NCBI GenBank assembly: GCA_963556145.1
Contig: OY744463.1
Location: forward strand, 5,022,001 to 5,086,000
Direction of reading: 5' to 3'
From: Hygrocybe punicea
Taxonomy: Eukaryota; Basidiomycota; Agaricomycetes; Agaricales; Hygrophoraceae
Length of the DNA stretch: 64,000 bases
In this document: positions 43,161 through 54,973 of the stretch, one piece after another
Layout: every line of letters starts with the position of its first letter
How positions within the stretch are numbered: the first letter of the stretch is position 1
Translations under genes and position numbers: made by a program
The notes under the pieces: generated by a model
What the model was told of the DNA's origin: nothing
Seen by the model: only the letters and a program-made list of their open reading frames with translations
Databases searched by the model: none

Positions 43161-44985
43161 ATGAAGCTCAACTCTCCTTTACCTCAGTCACTACCAAAGG
43201 AATGCGCAAAGGCTGCCAATATCTGTGCGTTCAGTGCTTGTTTATCCCCTCAGCTATAACGGGCAGTTGCACCAGTCAAATCCTTTGTCGATGGCGGCAA
43301 TAATGGACTGGATCGGGTCAGTAGACTCAGTACTTTCAAGTTCTCAGCTAGTATCGCAGTTTTCAACGCAGTCGTTCAGGTGATCCCCCGGAGTGTCCTT
43401 GAGAATGCCAAAGGGTTCTGTATCTTGTCTATCTTTAAAGCCGGGTTCCTGTTCTCAGCAAGAGCGGGCAGTGGAATTGTAATCGCTAAGTTGGATGATC
43501 AGTGTGTGTATTGTTCGAAGCGCATCTGGACGTCTTGTAATCCATTTCTTCAGCATGGTCTGCACCAAGTGCTATAGGAACAGCCGGTTTGGGACTCGGA
43601 GGTCAGGCTGGTGCTGAGATGACGGATTTTCTCATCGTACTGAATTCAGTCTCCGTAAGTTTATCAGAATCTCGCTCAAAGAATGTATTTATCTTCTTCC
43701 CCCAGGCTGTCGTGAGTACCGACCTCTCATTGTCTTTACAAGCATGACAATTCATGTCAGAAATCGTTCATGTCCGCCGGCTCCGTAACGCTGGGCGGTA
43801 ATATGAGTGTCGCCATCGGTCCTCTCGGGCGTAACGGGGAGGCACTCGGATCAGTTAATATGAGCGGGAAGGTAGCCGCGATGTCTGCCGTCCTTCTTCA
43901 TCCTCATCTTTCCAATTGTCCTGACAGCTACCACAGGTACAGTTATTCTAGGTCTCGGGGACTATTCGGAGGGGTGTCTATAGAAGGTTCTGTCATTATC
44001 GAACGTCAAGATGCCAACGCAGTAGCCTATGATTCGGATATCACAGCCAAGATGCTGCTCAGCGGGGATGTGAAGCCCCCTGAATGGGCTTCAACCTTGA
44101 TCAAGACCCTCGATGCATGTACGGGCATTCCAGGAAGTCGTCAGTGGGTGGAAGAAGGTGGCGGCAACACCGCCTATTTGTTTGGAAGTGTCGAAAGCCC
44201 GAAAATCGAAAAGCCATCCATTTTTTCGCAATCACGGAAGAAGCAGAAGCCGACAACCGTGCCTTTTCCACCTGCATCCTGGGGAACGCAGAAAGACACT
44301 GGATCATATTTTGACACTCTGCTGCAAGACGAGCCAACCTCAACTTCTCTCTCTGCACTTCCAAACCCGAACACCTCGGGTACAACGAATTTCGACACAC
44401 ATTTCGAGTCAGATTTTGTGCCAGAAGAAATGCCTCGTGATTACCGTCAAAATATTTCTGTCTCTTACGGCTCCTCGAATAATCCGTTCAACGCTGAATC
44501 TACCTTCGATACTCCAACTCCACAGACTTCCCGTAGTGTATCCCAACCCCGATCATCGAACACAACTTCATATCTTGATCGGCCTACCAACCCATTTTCT
44601 TCAACTCAAATAGATAGTCATGGTGAAAAATCTACACATACAAGACCATTTATCGCTCCTAAACCGGAGCTGGCAAAACCTCTGCTACCTCACGAAGGTG
44701 TAGCACGTGCCATCGCACTTTTTGACTTTCGAGCTGTCCAAGTATGCCAAAGTTCCGTATCCGTTATTTCATTACTCAGGCCTTTCGCCAGACTGGTGAT
44801 CTCTCCTTTTCCAGAGGCGAAGTGATTACTATCACTCAGAAGAGTAACAGCACGGATGATTGGTAGGTCTCCAGTATTCGTCGGGAAATCTTTTATAGAC
44901 TCATGAGTCGTTTGTTCGCAGGTGGCGGGGCAAGCTCAACGGACAGGAAGGGATATTTCCTGCCAACTATGTCGAAGTTGTGTAG
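43161..44985 (+). CDS. YSC84: SYLF and SH3 domain actin-patch protein, YSC84/LSB3 type
   Basis: These proteins bind actin and phosphoinositides at endocytic sites. Nine exons join in frame: 43161-43224, 43276-43316, 43380-43503, 43554-43654, 43706-43711, 43761-43882, 43937-44741, 44780-44862, 44922-44985, giving 469 residues. The SYLF domain fills residues about 1-215 (VIPRSVLENAKGFCILSIFKAGFLFSARAGSG, WSAPSAIGTAGLGLGGQ, GLFGGVSIEGS). A Ser/Thr/Pro-rich linker with NPF triplets, which are EH-domain ligands, follows. The SH3 domain at the C-terminus shows ALFDFRAV, GDLSFSRGEVITI, WWRGKLNGQEGIFPANYVEVV. Exon 5 is only 6 nt and intron 7 only 38 nt. Confidence 0.9.
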
Positions 44986-45077
44986 ACTTCGAAGCTTCCA
45001 GTTGAGATTGTACAATGTAGATTAGAAATGAAAATTTGCTGTTTCGGAGCACGTGACACCTCGAATCTTAAGGTCCA

Positions 45078-47674
45078 ATGGCCCGGGACAACTTGAAGTA
45101 CTTCGCTGTAAGGATTGGTAGAGAAGGACCTATGGTATACAATACCTGGGACGAGGCAAGTAAATTGCAAATAAAGTATACTCCTTCGTTGACAATCTTT
45201 CATCCTTCGAAGTGTAATAGGAATGTGAGTGCTCAGCTGGTAATTATGCCTTTCATAGCCGACTTTGATATAGGTGTCTCGATTTCCAGGAGCTATCCAT
45301 AAAAGTTTCACTTCCAAGAAACAAGCAGAAGACTGGGTCGCGGCCATGAATCCCCCAGGCCTTGGTATACAGCTTTCGATTTTCAAATAACATTGAAAAA
45401 CTATAATAATAATTGCCACAGTACAGCGGCTGTCAGTGCCTGTGTCCGTCTCGAACAATCAATCCTCGTCTAGAGCCATCTCCGAGAGTCCGGTATCTAA
45501 ACATGAATCTGTCGCGCGTGCAAATCTTCCAACAGCTTCCACTGCTAAGGATCAAATTGGCGTTCAAATCCCCACGTCCAAGACAACATTACCTACCGTT
45601 GCCTTACCGCATATTATTTTGTCCTCGGAACAGAAAGAAGTCCTTCAAAAGGTGAGACAAGGCCGAAATGTCTTTTTCACCGGATCTGCTGGTCTGTTCT
45701 ATCTCCTGCTGGCTCTACTGATAATTGACCGCTGGTTCGAACAGGCACAGGAAAATCAGTGCTTCTCCGTGAAATAATCAACTTTTTTGGAGGATCCGCA
45801 TCATCTATAATCGGAATTACCGCATCTACTGGGATTGCGTCGACTAATATCGGTGGGACGACCCTTCACTCTTGGGCAGGAATTGGCTTGGGCCAAGATT
45901 CTGCCAAGAATATAGCTGGTAAAATTGTCGGCCAACCGCAGTTGGCCATGGTTCGTGATCGCTGGCGTCAGGTGAAAACGCTGATTATCGACGAGAGTGC
46001 GTCTCATTCGGCTTTCCTTCTTATTTTACGACGTATTTATTCTGTAAAAGTCTCAATGATCGACGGTAAACTATTTGACAAGCTCGTAGGCACATGTTTT
46101 CTTCACACAATTGTGGTCGATTAATCAAGATCTCTGCCCAGGAGGATATTGCTCGTCGTCTGCGGCGAAACGAAGAACCTTTTGGGGGGATACAGGTTAG
46201 TCGAAATATTCCTTGACACTACTAAAATACGGAACTATCCCACAGTTGGTTCTCTCGGGCGACTTCTGTCAACTCCCTCCCATTCCCGAGCGACAGGCTG
46301 GCACACAGATACAATCTGTGTTTGCCTTTGATGCTAAAACATGGGATGCCTGCGTAGGGCCGCCGATCGTCCTGACCCGGGTGTTTCGACAAAGGGACCA
46401 AGGTTTAAACCATCTTCGATTCTTGTTTGAATTGATCAGGGAGATATCTAATGTTACAGCATTCGTTGAGATGCTTAATGCTATGCGGCTAGGTCAGCTA
46501 AATCAAAAGATCGTGGAAGAATTCAAGAAGCTCTCCCGGCCCGTCGTGTATCCTGATGGCATAGAAGCTACAGAGCTGTGCTGTTATCTGGTCACCCTCT
46601 TTCCCGTTCGTTTCTCATGTTCTGTTATTCAGCTTTCCAACCAGACGAGAGGTAGACCAAGCAAACAGTTCTCGTCTTGCAAAGCTTCCCGATCCCTTGC
46701 ATTCATACCAATCAGTGGATATCGCTGGACTTGATTCTAAGCAAGAACGAATATCTCACGACCAAATGGACCGACTACTAGATCGGCTGATAGTTCCGAA
46801 GGTTATTGGTCTGAAGGTACGTGACCAACTACTGGAACTTTGCATTCCATCCGTCTTACATACTGCTTAGATTGGTGCACAAGTAATGTTGATTAAAGTC
46901 AGTGCTGAAATTCGTTATCCGATTAATTGTAGGAGCCGTTGATGGCAGTTCAGAATCTGATACAAGGAGAACTAGTGAACGGTTCTATTGGACAAGTCAT
47001 TGGTTTTGGTTCGTCCGAAGATGAGAGCCCCACAGAAATAGACGAGATCAAAGATAAGAAAAACCCATCGACTGGTATATCTCAACGGCCCGTTCAAGAT
47101 GCGACAATACCAACGCTTTGGCCTCTCGTTCTTTTTTTGAATGGCAAGAAGAAACTCTGCATTCCAGTGGAATTCACTGTCAATAATGCTCAAGGCCAAG
47201 CCGAAGCTAGTCGTCATCAGGTGGCAGTGGAACAACTTCATTTTCAGATAATCTCTAAACCCAAATTTACGCAAGATCCCCCTCATCCTAGCGTGGGCTC
47301 TCAGTGTGCACAAGTCACAGGGCCAGACATTGGAAAGGGTTAAAGTAGATCTCCAGCGCACCTTCGAAAAGGGTCAAGGTGGGTTATTTGCTCTTCAGTT
47401 CAGGTCGACTGTGACGCAACACTCTTGGTCAGCCTATGTGGCGCTCTCCCGTGCTACCAGCATGCAATCTTTGCAGGTACTCGGATTTCATCCTGACAAG
47501 TAAGTCGTCGTCTGTTGAGTCCCTTCCTTTCCTTGAAAGCTGTGATTCAGGGTCATGGCACATCCTCGTGTTTTGGAGTGGCACAACAGGTCTAACGACA
47601 CAGATATCTGTTTTGAAGATGAAATGGACAGTGAAGAAGCCACCGCTGCCTACTACGATACTCATTACACATGA
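45078..47674 (+). CDS. PIF1: PIF1-family DNA helicase with N-terminal viroplasmin-like domain
   Basis: A 5'-3' helicase for telomere, mitochondrial or replication-fork maintenance. The N-terminus ([19 protein letters not shown], then [17 protein letters not shown]) is a viroplasmin/RNase H1 N-terminal-type domain, which binds RNA-DNA hybrids in RNase H1. A low-complexity linker leads to the helicase core: Walker A GSAGTGKS split by an intron at 45691-45745, [20 protein letters not shown], Walker [23 protein letters not shown], and the C-terminal motifs VHKSQGQT and YVALSRA. Several exons lie between 45078 and 47674 (TGA 47672-47674). The first intron seems to use a GC donor and its structure is not fully resolved. 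Confidence 0.85.
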
Positions 47675-47891
47675 AAATAGTTTCGGGGAACATTTAGTCT
47701 GGTACACTTTATACGACGATCGCTTTTCTTGTCGCCTTCATTCCGGCCTTACTTTGCCATACTTGTCGGGCTGGTCGACAGGAATTATCTGGTCTGTAAT
47801 ATTACTGGCATATACACTTGTCAAAGACAGGTATCGAGGAGACAAACTGGCCAACTACAAACAATGATTACAAAATGAGTGCCCTCGAGGA

Positions 47892-50800
47892 TTACACAGA
47901 TGAAAGTGGCGATGGCGTTGGGTTACTGGTGGGTTCCGGGCTTTCACGCGTCAAATGGCTGGCTGAGGGAGTGTCGGGCTGGGATATTGATGTTCGTGAT
48001 GATGACGGTAACATTTGCTGCTGTAATGCTGGCGTATTCTCAGCGTGAGACGTTTGTTCCTGAGGTGTGAAGCTTTCCATCCCCTCTTCAGCGTGCATCG
48101 GAGTTGCTACGGCTGGCGGTGCAGGTGACATATCACCATCCGTAATTTGCTCAAGTCGTGAAGGTACGTGTGGGGAGACATCCTTACGTTCCTTCGCGGG
48201 CGATGTGGCATTGGCACGAAGGGAAGGGTGTATGCTGTTCGCAGGTCGAGGTGGCAGCGGAGGCGTGAAGTCTTCCGAAGTCCTCGGAAGCGCGAGGGGT
48301 CCGGGCGGTACGCTGGCAATCTTGGTGTGTGACGTCCCATATGCGTAATTCGGCACAGGTTCTCCGGCGGGAGTCGGTGGGAGAGGTGGGGAACGTTGAG
48401 GGGTACTCTCGTCAAATAAAACATGAGAGTTGATGATTAGATCATCCATCAATGTGTCCTTTTTTGGCTCCTTAGTTCAGGGTTCTGTGGGTAAGAAATT
48501 GAGCTAACCTTAGAAGACTGCATACCGAGCAAATCTCCTCCTTTGGGCATCTCGTCTTCACCAAAGATGACACCGCCAAACGCAATTGCTAAATTTTTGG
48601 CGTCCATTTTGTTTTTCTCGCTGAGAGCTGTAATTCTTGCAAGATGTTCGACAACTGCCTTGAGTGTCGCTTGGTGAACTACAGGTAATCGGCGCATTTT
48701 GCTCCTCAACAGCATGAAATTATTGGATTGGTGATCCGCTGGGGAATACATCCTCAGTCGTTGTCGTGTCAAGGAAAGACACCACATTACCACGGTCTTC
48801 CGAATGTTGTATACGGTCTTGAAGGGAGTATTTGAACAGAGGCTCGGGCAACTCACGTAGATAGAGCTAGTCTGCTATTGGTATAAGACGCATCGATCAT
48901 GTCTCCAACGACTGACCTTCAGGAGTGACGAAACGGCGTAGACATCATCTGTCAGGGGCTTGAATTCGAATTCCTGCTCGTTCCGCTCAATTTTGTGTTG
49001 TAGCTGGTCCAATGAGGAATGATTATTAAACTGGGGGCCATCGGACCGACCAGACGCACTGATTGCACAACAGCATGGCGGCCCGATACCTGTAGAACTT
49101 CAGAAACGTAAAGATTTCCTGAAATAAAAGTAGGACACACTCGATATATTCCTTCACATTCCAATCCTCTCAAGTCGATTTCTTTGATGCATATCTGGAC
49201 GATCTTGGGTATTTCACTATCCGTTAAACCTCGCGCTGTGGCGTAGTCCACCAGGCTAACACCAAAAATAAGATCAGCACACTCTCCCACGCTGTAATTA
49301 TGATATAGTATTGGCTTCGGGATTGCGGTAGCCAGGTAGCGTGGAATCGACGAAGCAAGCTTGGATACATCCTTTTCTGGCGAGATTTTGTCGACAGCCT
49401 TCCGGGCATGATCAGACAACTGCGTCTCTGTTGTCGTAGTTGCACTGAGTTACCAGTGAGCAAAACTATCGGGGAGTAGTGGAAAGATGAGACATGCATC
49501 ATGTTGTCTGTGTACTTTTCTAAGGCCTTCTTCACCGTCACTGCCGACTCCTGGATGAACGTCTCCAAGCTCTTGCAAAACGTGCGTTAAGAGCAAGGTC
49601 CATAAATGCATGTGGATAACTCACTTTATATCCACCCTCCAGTGTTTTCGTACGACGAAGTCGAAGAGTTTCTAACCAATAAACAGCTTTACGATATTCT
49701 TTATCTGCACACAACTGATGGTGAGCGGACACCCCTCATCCCAATCAATGGTTTGATTTACCGGCTTCATCAGCTTCCCTCTTTGCACGAACAGCACGCA
49801 AGGCACTGTCGCCAGAACGACCTAATGTCTCCTTGGCTGCACCTTTGTCCAGGAATCCGATGAGCTGATTCAATTGTTTCTTCCCTGTCAAGCTTGATCA
49901 GCTCCATAGAACCTGGTCCCGGGTAAATGGTACCTTGATGAGCTAAATCGGAGAATGGTGTGGATGCAGACGGCGGAGAACGATTACGAGAGGTAGGCAC
50001 GCTGCCTGATGGGCGACGCTCGATAGGCCGAAGTGGCTGGGGGGAAGTTACCACTGGTCTAGAGGGCATCACGAGGTTGGATTTGAAGTTGCTGATAAGA
50101 TGATGGTCGGTAGAAACGGTAGGTGACGGTGGTGAAGCGGCAGCAGATTTGTAGTCCTTCAGAATTCGCTAGCGTAAGGTCAGTAACAGCATGAAATTAG
50201 AAAGCAAACCTCAACATCTTGACATTTTTTCAAGTACGTTCGCTTTAGCTTGGGCAGTATGTTTTCCGCAAAATCCGTGTATGCAGAACTGGAGTCTTTC
50301 AAGTCCTCCTTGATACGTTTACGCGTGCGGTCTTGAGATTCCTGTGGTCAGGCTAGCGTCACCCAAAAGTCGAACAAGTGGGTACTATGAGCTCAAGGAG
50401 CACACCTTCAAGAAAGTGAGAGGTTGGACTACGTCAGCCGTAAGGGTTGCAAGAAATGCTTGTCTCGCTTGAGCTTCTGTGTAACCCGTTAGAAGCTGAA
50501 ATTTTCTTTGAAATCCACGAACTTACCTCGCTCGACATTGTCCCTGACTTCATTCCACGCTCGCCTCGCTGAGGCGGTCTCGCTCCGATCGTCCAACACA
50601 ATGTCAACGCTTTTGACCCTCCGATGTAACTTTACGAGCGATTCAATACTGCAAAGCGTGAATATCCACGTATTTAAACGAGGGCTCGCGCTCACTAAGT
50701 CTCTTCAATCTTTTTCCTGAAGCGATTTAACTGAGCACTAAACTAGGTGTATGCAGTGGAATTGACTGACCTTTCTTGAAAAAAGCTCAAGTACGAATCT

Positions 50801-50907
50801 CCAAGGAATGTCAGTTGAACATCAAACAAGGATATCAGCCCTTGTTGTGAGCCATCCAAATTCGACGGGCGCGAGGAAGGGATGTTATTATCTACCACAG
50901 CGGACAT
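47892..50907 (-). CDS. F-BAR and RhoGAP domain protein (RGD1-like)
   Basis: A GTPase-activating protein for Rho-type GTPases acting at membranes in polarity and cytokinesis. The start at 50907 (MSAVVDNN...) leads to an F-BAR/FCH region (LISLFDVQLTFLGDSYLSFFQE), charged coiled-coil helices (QDRTRKRIKEDLKD, KREADEADKEYRKAVYWLETLRL) and a Ser/Pro-rich linker around 49930-50100. The RhoGAP domain follows (about 49260-48450) with the arginine-finger region LECEGIYRVSGRHA and KMDAKNLAIAFGG. A proline-rich tail with PPLPPTP and PPLPPRP ends at 47892. Many introns are present; I did not fix every boundary. Rgd1 of yeast has the same domain order. Confidence 0.85.
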
Positions 50908-51220
50908 TGTGGAGTTCACAATGATAATGGTAAGTCACCAGTCACTACTGGCGCCGGGAACTCAAGGCCACGTGCTGCGCTGAAAGTGAACCGAACATCA
51001 ACGTTGACATTGACAATGACAACGACATTGACAACGACATTGACAGGCCCTGAGTCACAGGCCGTACGACGAAATATCCCTTTGCATGAGAAATTTCTGT
51101 GGCTTGAAATCCAACAGTCAAGGTTATACTGATTTTTTATTAATAATAATTTGGACTGCGAAATAAATACTTGATTATTATGAAAATACCTAGTCTCGAA
51201 CCCAGCAGAAAATTCGTGGA
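50908..51220. other. Intergenic region with a small tandem repeat
   Basis: About 310 bp between the RhoGAP start and the left end of the next mobile element. A degenerate TTGACA-containing tandem run lies at about 51000-51048. It should contain the RhoGAP promoter. Nothing else is seen. Confidence 0.5.
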
Positions 51221-51387
51221 TTGGAAAATCCGGCTCTAACTCCGGCGATTACTACGGCGGCAGATGTGGCGGCATGTCACCGGAGTTGTAAATGATTGTA
51301 GTACGTAGCGCATGATAAACCTTATCGCCTTATCATCTTGCATCCAACCCTCCATCCCCTCTTGCGTCACCTCCCTCCCTCTAAGGC

Positions 51388-52384
51388 ATGCCGCACGATA
51401 TCAGTGGCGAGAACAAGTGCCCAACATGTCAGGCATTCCTCCCAGTCAAACTTGCGAAGCCAGGGACACAGGCACCCAACTCTGGCCACCACTACCTTCG
51501 TGTAAGTTGGATTGTACTTGGGTCCCGCTTTAGCTCACTTCCCATCCAAGTGCGCTTCATGTAAATACTTTTATGCCTTCCCACTTTCTGCGTCTGCCTC
51601 ACTCCCCTCCCTTACTGCACCCTTGCTGAGCCAACCGGCACTGTCCAGCACACGTGGTGCTGGTGACCGCTGCATCCATCCCAACTGTCGCAAGGCCTGC
51701 CATCGGACGTGCAACCGTCAGATGTGCAAACAAGATTGCATCTCCAATGGCGGCTGCCTCTGCCCTGGCCACAACCAATCCAGTCTCTCAGCACGACAAC
51801 AAGCAAAGCTACAGGTGCAGCCTCCTGCTATCACTACGCCCACTGTCCCTTCCACCTATCCCCAACTAAAACCATTCTTCGAATCAGAGTCTGACTGGGA
51901 GCAGCTGCGGTGGTCAGTGCCCTCTTCCTGGGAGGCACCTATCGAATCAGATGGGGAGAGCGAGCGTCAATTCCAGAAAGAGCTTCGCCAAGTCATGGAG
52001 ACATCTGTATCCCCAAATGTCCCTCTAGAGCCCACTGCTACTGCCTCCGTTTCCTCCTCTGACACACCCTGGGCTGCCTTTGAGCCATCGTGGATGAGCC
52101 CCCCAACGCCTACAACATGGGCAAGTGCCTCGTCATCGACCAATATGAGCACCCCAACGCCTACGACATGGGCGAGCACGCAGAACACAGCCCTTGGTGC
52201 CTTGTCATCGACCAATCCCCAGCCTGCCCCTGCTGTCCGCTGCAAACCAGTCATAACTAAGCAGATGTCTGACATATGGTTCCGCGAGTATGAGGACAAC
52301 ACGTCAGGCCTCAAGAAGAGGCCCAATGCACATCCTAGCACTTGTTTTGTAACTGAGTCAACGAAAATATTTTCATTCACATAA
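51388..52384 (+). CDS. GRF-type zinc finger protein, transposon A partner
   Basis: Exons 51388-51501 and 51551-52384 give 315 residues. The N-terminus carries CPTC, then about 25 residues later HHYLR and CASCKYFYAF, a pattern close to a GRF zinc finger. A second cysteine-rich cluster follows near residues 75-110 (CIHPNCRKACHRTCNRQMCKQDC, then GGCLCPGH). The C-terminal half is Ser/Thr/Pro-rich with a duplicated TPTTWAS unit and no domain. The stop lies only 14 bp from that of the CxC5/CxC6 gene on the other strand. A role in DNA binding for the transposon is an inference. Confidence 0.65.
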
Positions 52385-52398
52385 ATGAGTACATGGCA

Positions 52399-54640
52399 CT
52401 ACATAGAAACCTCAGAGGGTGCATGGCGAGGGTTATGGCCAGCAGCGGCCAAGGAAGCAACTGTGAGTGCATTCCGACGGCGGATCATTTCATCCAAAAA
52501 AAAATCATACTTTCTTGGTAACATCTCCCGGCACATTGAATGATATCCCCCCAGCCAAACGTTGGTCTGTTCTGCAATCGAGGTGTTGAAGAACCAGCTC
52601 CCATCATCACTCATGAGCTCCGGGTACATGGCTGGGTTGCAGTTCTGTTGGCAGAACGTGTGCGTGACCTTGTGCTTGTTGAGGAAGTGGAATACATCGA
52701 CGCACATCCCCATGTCATGAAAATATGGGTCTGACCGAGCCTGCTGCTTGGTGTCGCAGTTTGTGTCGTATATGAGGTGCTCCGGCTTGTGTGCACCTGG
52801 AACGGAAAAAGCATTCTTAACAAACGCCTGTCCCATCTTCAACCAAAGAAATCATTAGATACTGATCGATAGACTCACCAGAACATTGGACACCGCCTCG
52901 GCACCGAAGAATGTTGCACGAGCGAATATAATCCCACAAGGTCTCACCAATGTCTGCTCATTGTGTGTTCGTCGACGGCCAAATTGTGCTTTGATCTTGC
53001 GGTTGCCAAGTGCCGACTTGGATGACTCACAGGGCAGGACAGCCTCACTGTCAGCATCGCCTACACCAACAGAGCCCTGATTGGGTGCAACAAACATATG
53101 AACATCTTCGCCTTCAACCTCAAACCACCCAATGTTCTCTTCAAGATCGTCTGGCAAGGCACCAGTGCTCGCTGTGGAATCATTTGGATGGGAGACTCGG
53201 GCATGCTGGTAACGTTCCTTGAGCGTGAATGCCGCCTTACCACGCTCTGTATTGATCTTTTCCATCTTGCGATGCAATGGCATCGTACAGGTCTTTGATC
53301 CTACAACAACAGGGAGGATGCAATCACGTATGGCACAAATGTTGTGCTGTGCGAAGTGAGTGGTGCAATACCGATGGCAATTATTTTGAAGGGGTTCAAC
53401 ACAGCGGAACACAGCACAGCATGGACGGCCCATGCTGAGGCCATCACATACAATCGGTTGACACTTCCCTGTCGATGCTATCAGTGATGCATGGTTCATG
53501 TAGAGTACTTTCACTCACGATATGTGCCATCATCCACTTTGAACACACGCAGACATTTGTGACAATAGTGTGGCACCTCAAACTGGCTGTTGAGCACGAT
53601 CCGCTCGTTCCAGCCATCCATTGCATCGTTGAACCGATTGTGCTGAGACCCAGTGTGGGGGACCTGTAGCCGAGAGTGGTGTTGCAGGTGGTCTTCGAGG
53701 AGTGAGAGAATGAGGAATCCATCCCAGACGTGATCAGTTGTGAGCTTGCCGCCAAATTGCCAACCGGCACTTTCGAGATCGGCCTTCTCAGCCAGGGTCA
53801 TGTCGTACAGTCGGGAAGCATTGGTAGCAGAGAACCTACGAAAAGAAATGTGAGTAGGGTGGGAAGAAACTGACGGAAGCCAACTTACCAGCCAAGAACC
53901 ATCAGACCGACCCACATCTCCACTAACTTCCTCTGCACAAATTGGTGTTCCCCAACTTGTATGTAGTCTGGGACATTTTCGTAATAAGTACGCATGCCCT
54001 GGTGAACCGAATAGTTGTGGTGGTAGTTTGTGTTACAGTCTGCAAGTGCAAATTAGCGGTGGAAAAGTATCAACAGAGTGAGGCAGAACTTACCAGGGCA
54101 GAACAGGTGAATCGACCATGCAGGACAGACACCCCTTCCTATGGTGTAGCAAACAACTTGGCGCTGCTGTTCTTTCTTCAGAGGGATCTCTCGCGAGCAT
54201 CCCAGATTCGTACACATCTGACTGGGTGGATATAAAGTAAGTGCAGCTACAGGAAAAGTGTGAGTGAGATGAGGGTGAGTGCAGGAGTATTCAGGCGACT
54301 TACTGAGCCCAAGTTGCCATCCATACAGGTGATACAGGTCCTCATCTTCCTCCGAGACCAGACCACAAATTGGTGGTGAATCCCACACATCGTCCTTGAG
54401 TAGATCCCACAGAGGTTCCACAGCCAGAAGGGGTATCCCAATGGCCAGGCTCAGAAAGATTACGACCGCCTCTGGGAGGACATCAGGTGCACTATCAGTT
54501 GTCTGTGCAAGCGGTTGGGGAAGAAGGATATCACGCTTGAGGTGGGCAGCGAGGTGGATAAACGTGGTGAGCTGTTCGAGGTGAAGGTCGTGGAGAAGTG
54601 GTTGTTCACGCAATGCTTGCAGAACGTCGGCCAGCGCCAT
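52399..54640 (-). CDS. CxC5/CxC6 protein with transposase-like C-terminus
   Basis: The start at 54640 opens a long first exon (54640-54304); several further exons lead to the TAG at 52399-52401. Two cysteine clusters are visible: one with CTNLGCS, and further on CHKCLRVF, then GRPCCAVFRC, CAIRDC (CxC5 and CxC6 as described for KDZ transposons). The C-terminal part has spaced acidic residues in conserved settings: YDTNCD, GMCVDVFHF, CNP, and SIAEQTNVWLGGYHSMCREM. This resembles the RNase H-fold core of KDZ-group transposases, so the protein may itself be the transposase. No in-frame stop was noticed. It is about 650-700 residues long. Confidence 0.7.
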
Positions 54641-54864
54641 ACGGCAATGTTGGACGACTTAGCGTTGTGTCGAGGCTGACCACTCAGTGTTGTTTAAGCT
54701 CCGCCTCAAAGCAAAAGCGACCGCCGGACTAGCCGGATTGATCGCCGGAGTGTCAGCAGCCAGATTTTCCATTTCATGAATGTCCTTGAACCCAGACATT
54801 TTCACGATACCTCGGAGGAACCCGAGCGGAGTGCGAAAAACATTTGCGAGGTTATTGTGTACTT

Positions 54865-54973
54865 TGACTTTGAGTACAGCGGGTGTAGATCACCCATCAT
54901 GTGACCTCGACACGCAGAAAAATCTGTAATTAAAGTAGTACTAATAGACGCATCTTTACCACCTCCTGGAAAT
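54865..54973 (+). repeat. Inverted repeat of element B, left copy
   Basis: 109 bp, inverted relative to 60202-60310 with about two differences. The ATG of the DUF6589 gene (54972) lies at its inner end, so this repeat is expected to hold that gene's promoter and 5' UTR. Confidence 0.85.

Larger units (their letters stand above)
51221..54772. mobile_element. DNA transposon A with GRF finger gene and CxC5/CxC6 protein
   Basis: The ends are diverged inverted repeats: GGAAAATCCGGCT then CTCCGGCGAT at the left (from 51223), and the inverted equivalents at the right (up to about 54771), roughly 40 bp. Flanking octamers TTCGTGGA (51213-51220) and TTCATGAA (54773-54780) match at 6 of 8 positions, suggesting an 8-bp target duplication. 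Inside are two convergent genes that both look intact. CxC5/CxC6 clusters are known from KDZ-type transposons, so I assign it to that broad group; the exact superfamily is not certain. Confidence 0.6.
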
